Positions 9,353 to 17,162 of a stretch of DNA of 64,000 nt are shown here, piece by piece. Below the pieces are notes generated by a model. The model was not told where the DNA came from. It saw nothing but the letters and a program-made list of their open reading frames with translations, and ran no database searches. The DNA comes from Syntrophomonas sp. DTU018. Its GTDB lineage: Bacteria > Bacillota > Syntrophomonadia > Syntrophomonadales > Syntrophomonadaceae. The position numbers and the translations under genes are program-made. Within the stretch, counting starts at the first letter, position 1, and the number at the start of each line of letters is the position of its first letter. The stretch lies in assembly GCA_001513155.1 (NCBI GenBank), contig LFSR01000004.1:69095-133094 (forward strand). The letters are read 5' to 3'.

Positions 9353-9737
9353 CGGCGGAAAGATTATAACCGGTCTGATAATTTTTGCCCTGATAATTAC
9401 CGCTCCCTTCTGGCTGAACATCGGTCAGGCCGACGAACCGCCGGAGATCAGCCTGGATACCCCGGTGATTAACCAGCTGAGTGAAAAGGAGTGCATTGAA
9501 TCAGCGGAATTCATGCGCAGCCAGCATCCACAGCTTCTGAACGATTGGCGTGATCAGGTGGTGCGGGAAGGGAAGACGGTCTACACCAGCAGCTCTGGAA
9601 AGGAATACCAGATCAGTCTGGATAACACCTGCCTGCAATGCCATTCCAATCGAAGCGAATTCTGTGATGCTTGTCATGCCTATACGTCAGTGGACCCATA
9701 TTGCTGGGATTGTCATGGTGGAGGTATAGCTAAATGA
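9342..9737 (+). CDS. dsrJ: DsrJ, triheme cytochrome c
   Basis: Extracytoplasmic triheme cytochrome of about 131 residues, anchored by an uncleaved N-terminal helix (roughly residues 7-26). Three heme-binding motifs are visible: CLQCH, CDACH and CWDCH. A conserved upstream cysteine in KECIESAEFMR corresponds to the unusual distal heme ligand of DsrJ. I choose ATG 9342 (or 9345) because AAAGGGG precedes it; it overlaps the end of dsrK. The stop overlaps dsrO (ATGA). Presence of this cytochrome in a spore former implies a c-type cytochrome maturation system elsewhere. Confidence 0.9.
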   Translation: MMYNGGKIITGLIIFALIITAPFWLNIGQADEPPEISLDTPVINQLSEKECIESAEFMRSQHPQLLNDWRDQVVREGKTVYTSSSGKEYQISLDNTCLQCHSNRSEFCDACHAYTSVDPYCWDCHGGGIAK

Positions 9738-10519
9738 TGAACAGACGGGATTTTCTCAAAATAATGGCATCGCTGGGAATTGGCAGCGCGCTGGTGTTGG
9801 AAGGAATTGACCGGATAGGTACGGCAGCAGACACCATACCCGGCAGCAAAAACCTTCAGGCCGGGCACTGGGGAATGGTGATTGATGTCAGCAAGTTTAA
9901 AACTCCCGAAGATATTCAACGGGTAGCCGCCGCCTGCCATAAATATCACAATGTGCCGGAGATAAATGATCCCCAGCATGAAATTAAATGGATCTGGCAG
10001 GAAGACTTCGAGCATACTTTTGCCGAACTGGAAAGCGAGTATCTCAGCGAAAAAGTAAAGCAGATGCAGTTCCCGGTTTTGTGCAATCACTGTGAAAATC
10101 CGGCCTGTGTAAGGGTATGCCCCACTCAGGCAACCTTCAAGCGCCCGGATGGGATCGTAGCTATGGATTACCACCGCTGCATCGGCTGCAGGTATTGTAT
10201 GGCCGCCTGTCCCTACGGAGCCAGGAGTTTCAACTTCTTTGATCCGCGTCCCTACATTGAGGAAATTAACAGTGCGGTTCCCACCCGGACCAAAGGAGTA
10301 GTAGAGAAATGTACTTTCTGCATGGAAAGATTGGATAAGGGACAGCAACCGGTATGCGCAGAGGCTTCCGGAGGTGCTATTATATTTGGCGACCTGAGTG
10401 ATCCTGACTCCCCGGTCCGGAAAGTTCTCAGGGATAATTTCTTCCTGCGCCGCAAAGTGGAACTAGGAACCGGACCAAGTGTCTACTACATTATCGGAGG
10501 AGGCGGCTCAAATGCTTGA
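9734..10519 (+). CDS. dsrO: DsrO, Tat-exported iron-sulfur protein
   Basis: Ferredoxin-like subunit of 261 residues with a twin-arginine signal (RRDFLK at residues 4-9) and hydrophobic stretch, so exported folded. Cysteine clusters CNHCENPACVRVCP, CIGCRYCMAACP and CTFCMERLDKG are as in DsrO/NrfC/PhsB proteins. It should relay electrons between DsrJ and DsrP on the outer face of the membrane. Overlaps dsrJ at its start and dsrP at its end. Confidence 0.92.
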   Translation: MMNRRDFLKIMASLGIGSALVLEGIDRIGTAADTIPGSKNLQAGHWGMVIDVSKFKTPEDIQRVAAACHKYHNVPEINDPQHEIKWIWQEDFEHTFAELESEYLSEKVKQMQFPVLCNHCENPACVRVCPTQATFKRPDGIVAMDYHRCIGCRYCMAACPYGARSFNFFDPRPYIEEINSAVPTRTKGVVEKCTFCMERLDKGQQPVCAEASGGAIIFGDLSDPDSPVRKVLRDNFFLRRKVELGTGPSVYYIIGGGGSNA

Positions 10520-11690
10520 GAAGGCTTTACGAGGAAGCAAAGGATATTATGCCTGGGTAGGGCTGTTAATAATCCTGGCTGTGGTTGGACTGACTGCCTA
10601 TCTCAAGCAGTTTGACTACGGCCTGGGAGTCACGGGTTTGAGCCGTGACGTCAGCTGGGGCCTGTATATTTCCCAGTTTACCTTTATGGTCGGGGTAGCC
10701 GCTTCAGCAGTGATGGTGGCCATTCCCTACTACCTGCATGATTACAAGACCTTCGGGAAAATAGTGATATTGGGAGAGTTTTTGGCAGTAGCAGCGGTAA
10801 TCGTGTGTATCCTGTTCATATTTGTGGACCTGGGACAGCCCACGCGTTTGCTTAACATAATCCTGCATCCTTCACCCAGATCCATAATGTTTTGGGATAT
10901 GTGCGTGTTACTGGGCTACCTGTTGCTGAACTTTATCATCGGCTGGACTGTATTGGGGTATGAGAAGAAAGGCTTTCCCGCTCCCCGCTGGGTGAAAATA
11001 CTCACCTACATTGCTATTCCCTGGGCCATAAGCATTCATACGGTAACGGCTTTTCTATATGCAGGTCTGCCCGGGAGGGCATACTGGTTAACAGCTATTA
11101 TGGCCGCAAGATTTCTGTCTTCTGCTTTTGCTGCAGGGCCGGCTCTGCTGATCCTTCTCTGCCTTATATTGCGCCGGTTTACATCTTTCAAGACTTCTAA
11201 CCAGGCCATCCAGTCACTGGCCGTGATTGTGACCTATGCTATGATCGCCAATGTGTTCTTCTTCATGTTGGAGGTTTTTACCGCCTTTTACAGCAACATT
11301 CCGGGACATATGGTTACCCTGCAGTATTTGTTTGCCGGACTGAACGGCAGCAACAATTTGGTTCCCTTCATGTGGATTGCTGCTATCCTGGCTTTTTTAG
11401 GAATCATATTATTGCTGATTCCCAGGGTGCGCCGCAATGAAAAAGCCTTAATCCTGGCCCTGATATCCGTATTCATTGCTACCTGGCTGGACAAGGGCAT
11501 CGGGCTGGTTTTGGGAGGATTTGTTCCTAATGCTTTTGGACTTGTTACCGAATATGTACCTACGGTAACAGAGTTGACCATAATCATGGGGGTTTATGCC
11601 ATTGGGTTGCTGACCCTGACAATCCTGTACAAGGTGGTGATTGGTGTTAGAGAACAAACCGAAGTTGGCGATATTAGCCCAGGAGTTTAG
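10512..11690 (+). CDS. dsrP: DsrP, NrfD/PsrC-type membrane quinone-interacting subunit
   Basis: Polytopic membrane protein of 392 residues with about ten hydrophobic segments and no cofactor motif, matching DsrP of the NrfD/PsrC family, which exchanges electrons with menaquinone. I start it at ATG 10512, overlapping dsrO by 8 bp, because GGAGGAGG sits 10 or so bases upstream. It ends the DsrMKJOP block. Confidence 0.9.
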   Translation: MLEKALRGSKGYYAWVGLLIILAVVGLTAYLKQFDYGLGVTGLSRDVSWGLYISQFTFMVGVAASAVMVAIPYYLHDYKTFGKIVILGEFLAVAAVIVCILFIFVDLGQPTRLLNIILHPSPRSIMFWDMCVLLGYLLLNFIIGWTVLGYEKKGFPAPRWVKILTYIAIPWAISIHTVTAFLYAGLPGRAYWLTAIMAARFLSSAFAAGPALLILLCLILRRFTSFKTSNQAIQSLAVIVTYAMIANVFFFMLEVFTAFYSNIPGHMVTLQYLFAGLNGSNNLVPFMWIAAILAFLGIILLLIPRVRRNEKALILALISVFIATWLDKGIGLVLGGFVPNAFGLVTEYVPTVTELTIIMGVYAIGLLTLTILYKVVIGVREQTEVGDISPGV

Positions 11691-11712
11691 GAGCAGTGAT
11701 TTACAGTTGTCA

Positions 11713-11746
11713 ATTATGCTAGGGCGGAATACCGCCGCAGCATGAT
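11713..11746 (+). other. Hairpin upstream of dsrC
   Basis: Two coaxial stems: ATTATGCT (11713-11720) with AGCATGAT (11739-11746), and inside it GGCGG with CCGCC around an AATA loop. There is no T tract. It lies 30 bp before dsrC and may be a 3' end stabiliser of the dsrMKJOP mRNA or a processing site that raises dsrC levels. Confidence 0.45.
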
Positions 11747-11776
11747 TTAAAACCAAAAATAAGAAGGAGGTATATT

Positions 11777-12094
11777 ATGCCGGAACTGAAAGTTGGAGAT
11801 CGCGTGATATTGCTTGACGAAGATGGTTTTTTGGACAATCCCTCGGACTGGGATGAAGAAGTTGCCAAAGCTCTGGCTCAAACCGAAGACGTGCCCGAGC
11901 TGACCGAGGAACACTGGGAGATTATCAACTACCTGCGCAAATACTATGCAGAATTCGGCGTTGCTCCCATGGTAAGAAAGCTGTTAAAAGATACCGGAAA
12001 AACTCAAGCCGAAATTTATGACCTGTTCCCCAGCGGCCCGGGCAAGGGAGCTTGCAAGATAGCCGGATTGCCGAAACCTACCGGTTGTGTGTAA
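11777..12094 (+). CDS. dsrC: DsrC, sulfur-carrier protein of sulfite reduction
   Basis: Small 105-residue DsrC/TusE family protein. The C-terminal swinging arm carries both functional cysteines, C93 and the penultimate C104, 11 residues apart (ACKIAGLPKPTGCV), which is the arrangement of true DsrC that accepts sulfur from DsrAB as a trisulfide. A strong AAGGAGG site precedes the ATG. A hairpin separates it from dsrP, consistent with separate control or mRNA processing. Confidence 0.96.
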   Translation: MPELKVGDRVILLDEDGFLDNPSDWDEEVAKALAQTEDVPELTEEHWEIINYLRKYYAEFGVAPMVRKLLKDTGKTQAEIYDLFPSGPGKGACKIAGLPKPTGCV

Positions 12095-12239
12095 TAAGGG
12101 GCAGTTAATTGCGGCCACCCGGGAATCAAGAAGTATAAGAGAGCAAGATCAACACAATCAGAGCAGAGATATTTTCCTCAGTCAATTTCAATAAACGTCA
12201 GGGTATTGCTTTTGATATTTCATGAAGGGAGTTGGAGCG

Positions 12240-13571
12240 ATGACGCAGCAGAAAACAGAATCTTCCGGTGGCATTTCCGAGCTGTGGAAAAAAGAAGACT
12301 GGTGGGCGGTCTGGCTTGGCCTGGGCATTGTAATAGTCGCCTTGATTTTGTGGGCCTCTGGCGGCACCATTAAGAGTATCGCAGTTAGTGTCCCCAGTTA
12401 TGACCAGTTCAGCGCAGTACCAGCCTTCTTTGCCCAAAAGATTGGTGGTCTGATAGGATTATTCGTTGTTCTGCTGGCGATATTTTCTATTGCTGTAAAA
12501 CTTCTTGGCCATAGCTTGAAAGAATTTATACCTGGATTCCTGATTCTGTTTTTAATGGCAATTGTAGTTCAAATTCTTGGCTCCTGGAACCCTATGAAGG
12601 AGTATAACCTGGAAGCCCCGGTTCTGGCTCTTATCATAGGTATGATACTGGGTAACTTTACCAAGATACCCAAATGGTTTGATACATCATTGCGCACCGA
12701 ATTCTATGTAAAGACAGGAATCGTATTACTGGGCGCAACCTTACCCTTTACCATGATTGTATCCGCGGGGCCGATTGCGTTTGGTCAGGCCACAGTAGTA
12801 GCAGTTACCACATTCCTGGTAATTTACTATGCCGGTACCAAATGGCTCGGATTAGATAGGCGCTTTGCCGCAACTTTGGGAGCAGGCGGCTCTATTTGCG
12901 GTGTATCAGCGTCTATTGCTGTCGGAAGTTCTGTGAACGCAGAATCCGATCACGTTTCCATTTCAATTGCCATGGTAGTTATTTACGCTACGATTATGGT
13001 CTTTTTACTCCCCATAATGATTAATTTTCTTGGTATCCCTGACGGACCTGCCGGTGCCTGGATCGGTACATCAGAGTTTGCCGATGCAGCTGGTATGGCC
13101 GCAGCAGCTCAAATAAGCGACAAGGCAGTAGAGTCCTTTACCTTAATGAAGGTCGTTGGCCGGGATATGTTTATCGGCGTTTGGTGTTTTATTCTGGCTC
13201 TTATTTCTGTGACCAAATGGGAAAGAAGAGAGGACAATACCAAACCTGATGCCAAACAGATTTGGACTCGTTTCCCCAAATTTGTCTTAGGTTTCTTCGT
13301 GGCTTCCATAATAATGACTTTTGTCATTGCCGGTGTTGATCCCGCTGCTGCCGATACAGTTAACTCCGACGTCATATCACCGGTTAAGACCCTGAGAACC
13401 TGGTGCTTTGTGTTATGCTTCCTCTGTATCGGCTTAACTACCCGGTTCAGGGAACTGGCCAGGGCAGGTTTGAAGCCTTTCTTGGCTTTCACCATAGGCG
13501 TACTCGTAAATGTGCCTCTGGGCTACATCTTCTCCGTCCTGCTGCTGGGTGACTTCTGGGCATCCCTTTAG
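12240..13571 (+). CDS. YeiH-family putative sulfate/sulfite exporter
   Basis: Polytopic membrane protein of about 443 residues with 10-12 hydrophobic segments and the glycine-rich GAGGSICGVSASIAVG segment typical of the UPF0324/YeiH 'putative sulfate exporter' family. The start is ATG 12240, preceded by AAGGGAG; an in-frame ATG at 12222 has no site. It follows dsrC by 145 bp. Export of sulfite or a related anion would protect or balance the pathway, but substrate is inference from location. Confidence 0.75.
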   Translation: MTQQKTESSGGISELWKKEDWWAVWLGLGIVIVALILWASGGTIKSIAVSVPSYDQFSAVPAFFAQKIGGLIGLFVVLLAIFSIAVKLLGHSLKEFIPGFLILFLMAIVVQILGSWNPMKEYNLEAPVLALIIGMILGNFTKIPKWFDTSLRTEFYVKTGIVLLGATLPFTMIVSAGPIAFGQATVVAVTTFLVIYYAGTKWLGLDRRFAATLGAGGSICGVSASIAVGSSVNAESDHVSISIAMVVIYATIMVFLLPIMINFLGIPDGPAGAWIGTSEFADAAGMAAAAQISDKAVESFTLMKVVGRDMFIGVWCFILALISVTKWERREDNTKPDAKQIWTRFPKFVLGFFVASIIMTFVIAGVDPAAADTVNSDVISPVKTLRTWCFVLCFLCIGLTTRFRELARAGLKPFLAFTIGVLVNVPLGYIFSVLLLGDFWASL

Positions 13572-13632
13572 TGCTGCAGTGGCTTCTGTGAGTATCATAT
13601 ACTAGATTCTGCCTAGGGCAGGTAATATAAGC

Positions 13633-13659
13633 CAAGGCCTCCCCATTGGGGAGGCCTTG
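13633..13659 (+). terminator. Hairpin after the YeiH-family gene, possible terminator
   Basis: Stem AAGGCCTCCCC / GGGGAGGCCTT with ATT-type loop, 11 bp and very stable. It is followed by GCCAAAAAAG rather than a T run, so intrinsic termination is uncertain. Confidence 0.4.
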
Positions 13660-13683
13660 CCAAAAAAGGGGGAATAATATTAA

Positions 13684-14052
13684 ATGAAAAAAGGAGCTAT
13701 CCTTTGTGTTCAAAGGGCCCGCTTCTTTTTCTATTTCTTCGAAGAAGGAGAATGGAAACGAAAAGAGAAAACTCCCCTAGAAAAGTTCTTGCTCCTTAAA
13801 AAAGCGGGGCCCGATGATATTCGCGCTCTTAAAGATGCCCTTTCCCGGCGGTTGGAAAGGATTGCACAGATGGTGGAAATATTGACCAGTGCTCATGATG
13901 ATTGGGCCATTACCACTAAAAAAGATTATATCCTTTTGGAAACGGAGACCTTAGATTTTACTGAAGCGGTCAAACTGCTGAATGCCCATGGTTTCACCAA
14001 TGACGACTTTGTCCTGCGCTGTGAATATAGACGTAAATGGGGCATGATGTAA
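13684..14052 (+). CDS. Conserved-looking hypothetical protein, 122 aa
   Basis: I do not recognise this protein. It is basic and hydrophilic at the N terminus with an aromatic-rich start (ARFFFYFFEEGEW), then a helical middle with Arg and Glu, and no signal peptide or cysteine motif. ATG start with AAGGGGGAAT upstream. Lies between the YeiH-family exporter and a LysR regulator, so it may belong to the same module; no function can be assigned. Confidence 0.6.
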   Translation: MKKGAILCVQRARFFFYFFEEGEWKRKEKTPLEKFLLLKKAGPDDIRALKDALSRRLERIAQMVEILTSAHDDWAITTKKDYILLETETLDFTEAVKLLNAHGFTNDDFVLRCEYRRKWGMM

Positions 14053-14200
14053 CTAGTTTTGCAATGCCATATAAGCCTAATGACTTGATGAGATTTCCCG
14101 GTTCCTTGAGTGACACTTTTATATGTTGGAAAAACTGAGCAAATAAATACAGTTGCCGGTGGGAAAAGCCACAGAAGGTGTAAGAAAAGGACGGGGTTGC

Positions 14201-15124
14201 ATGTATAATCAGGACTTTATTGTATTTAAAGCAGTTGCCGAGACCAAAAACATCACCTTGGCAGCTAAGCAGCTGCACATTAGTCAGCCGGCAGTGAGCC
14301 TGCAGATTCAGAACATCGAGAATTTCTATGGGACCAAATTTTTCGAGCGCAGTAATCGCGGGGTAACTTTAACCAAAGCCGGTACTATCTTTTATGAATA
14401 TGTATGCAGAATGCTGGAGATGACGAAGAAGGTCCAGGAAGAACTCAATGAACTGGCGGAGGATCGCCATGAAGAAGTGAAGATAGGAGCTACTTTGACC
14501 ATTGGTGAGTATATACTGCCCAGAATACTGGCTTATCTGTATAAAATGCGGCCCGATATTGATTTTAAAGTAACCATTGCCAATACCGAGAATATTACCC
14601 GGGATATACTGGAAAGAAAATACCGTATCGGTCTGGTAGAAGGAACGGTTCCCCGGAATAAAGACCTGGAAATCGAGAACTTCTGGCACGACGAGTTAGT
14701 GGTAGTGGTGCCTTATCATCATCCCTGGGCGCAAAAAGGCAGCATTACCCTGAACGACCTGCGTAAAGCCAAAATGATTCTGCGGGAAGTGGGATCGGGA
14801 ACCCGCAGTATATATGAATTGTTTTTGGCGGACAAGGGTTTGTCACTGTCGGACTTGAATATAACCATGGAACTGGGGAGTACCCAAGCTATCAAGCAGG
14901 TAGTGGCGGCTGGTCTGGGGGTTACGGTTATCTCAGCCCTAACGGTGCGCAAGGAATGTGAGGAAAATATTCTTAAAGCAGTCAAAATCCAGGATTGTTA
15001 CATGGGAAGACCCTTGAACATACTTACCAATGCCAACAATGCCAAGACCAAAGAAGAACGCTTTTTTATAGATTTCCTTCATAACAAGGAACTCCTGGAG
15101 AGGGTTGTCAATAACGAATGCTAG
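14201..15124 (+). CDS. LysR-family transcriptional regulator (CysB/YeiE-like)
   Basis: LysR-type regulator of 307 residues. The winged helix-turn-helix is at the N terminus (TLAAKQLHISQPAVSLQIQN), followed by a two-lobed substrate-binding effector domain. The ATG at 14201 preceded by AAAAGG is preferred to the TTG-like upstream extension. In Escherichia coli YeiE, a LysR protein, is linked to yeiH, so a sulfite or sulfur-oxyanion sensing role is a reasonable guess here, where a yeiH homolog lies just upstream. It is not divergent from its likely target. Confidence 0.88.
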   Translation: MYNQDFIVFKAVAETKNITLAAKQLHISQPAVSLQIQNIENFYGTKFFERSNRGVTLTKAGTIFYEYVCRMLEMTKKVQEELNELAEDRHEEVKIGATLTIGEYILPRILAYLYKMRPDIDFKVTIANTENITRDILERKYRIGLVEGTVPRNKDLEIENFWHDELVVVVPYHHPWAQKGSITLNDLRKAKMILREVGSGTRSIYELFLADKGLSLSDLNITMELGSTQAIKQVVAAGLGVTVISALTVRKECEENILKAVKIQDCYMGRPLNILTNANNAKTKEERFFIDFLHNKELLERVVNNEC

Positions 15125-15139
15125 AATTATTGGAAATGC

Positions 15140-15178
15140 AGCGGGAAAGGTCCTAATGAGATCGCTTCCCGCTTTTTT
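15140..15178 (+). terminator. Rho-independent terminator after LysR gene
   Basis: AGCGGGAA at 15140-15147 pairs with TTCCCGCT at 15166-15173, and TTTTTT follows. Confidence 0.85.
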
Positions 15179-15344
15179 ACTGTTTACCCAGGTATATCAG
15201 CCATAGGTCATCAATTATAGTGATAATAACATTATCAAATTTTACTTAATATAAGGGGAATGTTACATTTCAAGTAGAGAAAAGCGGCGGTTTTAGATGT
15301 AAGCAACGTGTTTTGCAGCTAATAAGGTGAGCTGAGGTGACATA

Positions 15345-16724
15345 ATGAGACTGGCTATTGGGGCACCTCAGGGTCGTTCGGGTAAAACCACTGTGACGCT
15401 GGGTCTTATTCTGGCTCTGCGGCATAAGGGTTTAACTGTTCAGCCCTTTAAAAAAGGACCGGATTTTATTGATCCCAGCTGGCTTAGCCTGGTGGCGGGA
15501 AGAGAGTGCCGTAATCTGGATCTGTACTTTCTGGATAAAGAGCAACTGGCTTATCATTTTTACGCTAGCTGCCAGGACGCCGATATTGCGGTAATTGAAG
15601 GAGCTATGGGCCTTTTCGACGGCTTGGACCTGGAGGGGAGTGACAGTACGGCGGCTGTGGCCCAGGCCGTTGCGGCTCCTGTGATTCTGGTTATCGATGC
15701 CACGCGCATGACCCGCAGTGCTGCTGCTTTAGTAAAAGGGTTTGCCACCTTTGACGAAAATACCAGGATTGCAGGGGTTATCTTAAATAAGGTAGCGCGC
15801 CCACGTCATGAAGCCATGCTGCGTAAATCCATTGAAAGCTATACCGGGATACCAGTAGTAGGTGCTGTTCCCAAACAGAATAACCTGGTCATAGCCGATC
15901 GTCATCTCGGCCTGGTACCGGCAGCAGAAATGGAGAAAACCCTGGAGATCATTGAATGCCTGCAAAAAGCGATAAATGACTCTACCGATCTGGATAAGAT
16001 ATTGAATATCGCCAAAAGTGCATCACCCATACCGGTTATGGAAAACCAGGATTTCCATTCCCCCAAGAAGGCCAGAATCGGTGTAATACGGGATAAAGTC
16101 TTCAGCTTTTATTATCCGGAAAACTTAGAAGCCTTAAGCTCAGCGGGAGCCGAGTTGGTATATATAAACAGTCTTGAGCAGGAAAGTTTGCCGGATGTGG
16201 ATGGTCTGTATATTGGAGGTGGTTTCCCGGAAGTATTTGCAGCAGAATTGGAGAAAAACACCGGATTGCGAATTTCTATACGCAAAGCGGCAGCCATGGG
16301 TATGCCCATCTATGCTGAATGCGGGGGTCTGATGTATCTGGCCCGCAAGCTGTATTATGAAGGGCAAAGTTATGAGATGTGCGGTGTATTGCCCTGTGAT
16401 ACCAAGATGTCCAGGCAGCCCAAAGGCCATGGTTATACAGCTATGAATACCGTTGCTCCCAACTTCCTGTTCCCGGTGGGAACTGTGGTAAGAGGGCATG
16501 AGTTTCATCATTCCCAGATCTGTAACTATAATCCCAAGGAAATACAGCACATTTTTCAGGTGGAAAGAGGTTACGGTTTGAACGGCAAAATAGATGGCAT
16601 CATTCATCGTAATACCATAGCTTCCTATAATCACGTATATGCCGGGGCGTATCCCGAATGGGCGGTTAATTTTGTAGCTAAGGCCAGTGGCCAGGAGGCA
16701 GCCAAAACTACCATACCCGGTTAA
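15345..16724 (+). CDS. Cobyrinic acid a,c-diamide synthase family amidase, likely DsrN
   Basis: Glutamine-dependent amidotransferase of 459 residues. N-terminal P-loop (GAPQGRSGKTTVT) and dethiobiotin-synthetase-like domain, then a class I glutaminase domain with nucleophile Cys in YAECGGLMYLA and late His in RGHEFHH. This is CbiA/CobB architecture. Within dsr loci the homolog is DsrN, which amidates siroheme to the siroheme amide found in DsrAB. No other cobalamin genes are nearby, favouring DsrN. GAGGTG precedes the ATG. The function is inferred from context; a true CbiA remains possible. Confidence 0.8.
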   Translation: MRLAIGAPQGRSGKTTVTLGLILALRHKGLTVQPFKKGPDFIDPSWLSLVAGRECRNLDLYFLDKEQLAYHFYASCQDADIAVIEGAMGLFDGLDLEGSDSTAAVAQAVAAPVILVIDATRMTRSAAALVKGFATFDENTRIAGVILNKVARPRHEAMLRKSIESYTGIPVVGAVPKQNNLVIADRHLGLVPAAEMEKTLEIIECLQKAINDSTDLDKILNIAKSASPIPVMENQDFHSPKKARIGVIRDKVFSFYYPENLEALSSAGAELVYINSLEQESLPDVDGLYIGGGFPEVFAAELEKNTGLRISIRKAAAMGMPIYAECGGLMYLARKLYYEGQSYEMCGVLPCDTKMSRQPKGHGYTAMNTVAPNFLFPVGTVVRGHEFHHSQICNYNPKEIQHIFQVERGYGLNGKIDGIIHRNTIASYNHVYAGAYPEWAVNFVAKASGQEAAKTTIPG

Positions 16725-16751
16725 AGGGTAGAAAAACAGGAGGGATAGCTT

Positions 16752-17117
16752 ATGCGTATACACCATGTGGGAATCTGTGTGACGGATGTGGAAAAAGCTC
16801 TCGACTTTTATACCAGAGTGCTGGGATTCAAGCAGGAGGAGACCATTAATATCGGCGGGGTCAATTATTATTTCGTGGGTGACGGCAATATCAGCATTGA
16901 GATCGAAGCCTCTCACAATCCCGGCAGCAACCCTCATGACAATGGCATCGGCCACATTGCGCTGGCAGTGGATGACCTGGAAGCTATTGCAGAAAAACTG
17001 CGCCAGGAGAATGTTAACTTTTTACTTCCCCCTTCCCAATTCAGACCTGACCGTAAGATTGCTTTTATCGAAGATCCCCACGGCATTCGCTTGCAATTAA
17101 TTCAGTTCCTGGAATAA
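16752..17117 (+). CDS. VOC-family (glyoxalase/bleomycin resistance/epimerase-like) protein
   Basis: 121-residue metalloenzyme fold with paired beta-alpha-beta-beta-beta modules. Likely metal ligands are His5 (IHHVGI), Glu near 49 (ISIEIE) and His near 68 (GIGHIAL); the fourth position, Glu in many members, appears as Gln in LQLIQF. It is shorter than typical methylmalonyl-CoA epimerase. It sits 27 bp after the DsrN-like gene with its own AGGAGG site, so it may be co-transcribed. Substrate unknown. Confidence 0.75.
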   Translation: MRIHHVGICVTDVEKALDFYTRVLGFKQEETINIGGVNYYFVGDGNISIEIEASHNPGSNPHDNGIGHIALAVDDLEAIAEKLRQENVNFLLPPSQFRPDRKIAFIEDPHGIRLQLIQFLE

Positions 17118-17162
17118 TAAAAGTACCGGGTTTTAAAAGCGAATAGATGGGGAGGTAGTGGG

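Noticed and set aside
16752-17117. Methylmalonyl-CoA epimerase
   Set aside because: The VOC fold fits, but the length is short, the usual final metal-ligand Glu appears to be Gln, and no mutase or carboxylase genes are near; left as a VOC protein.
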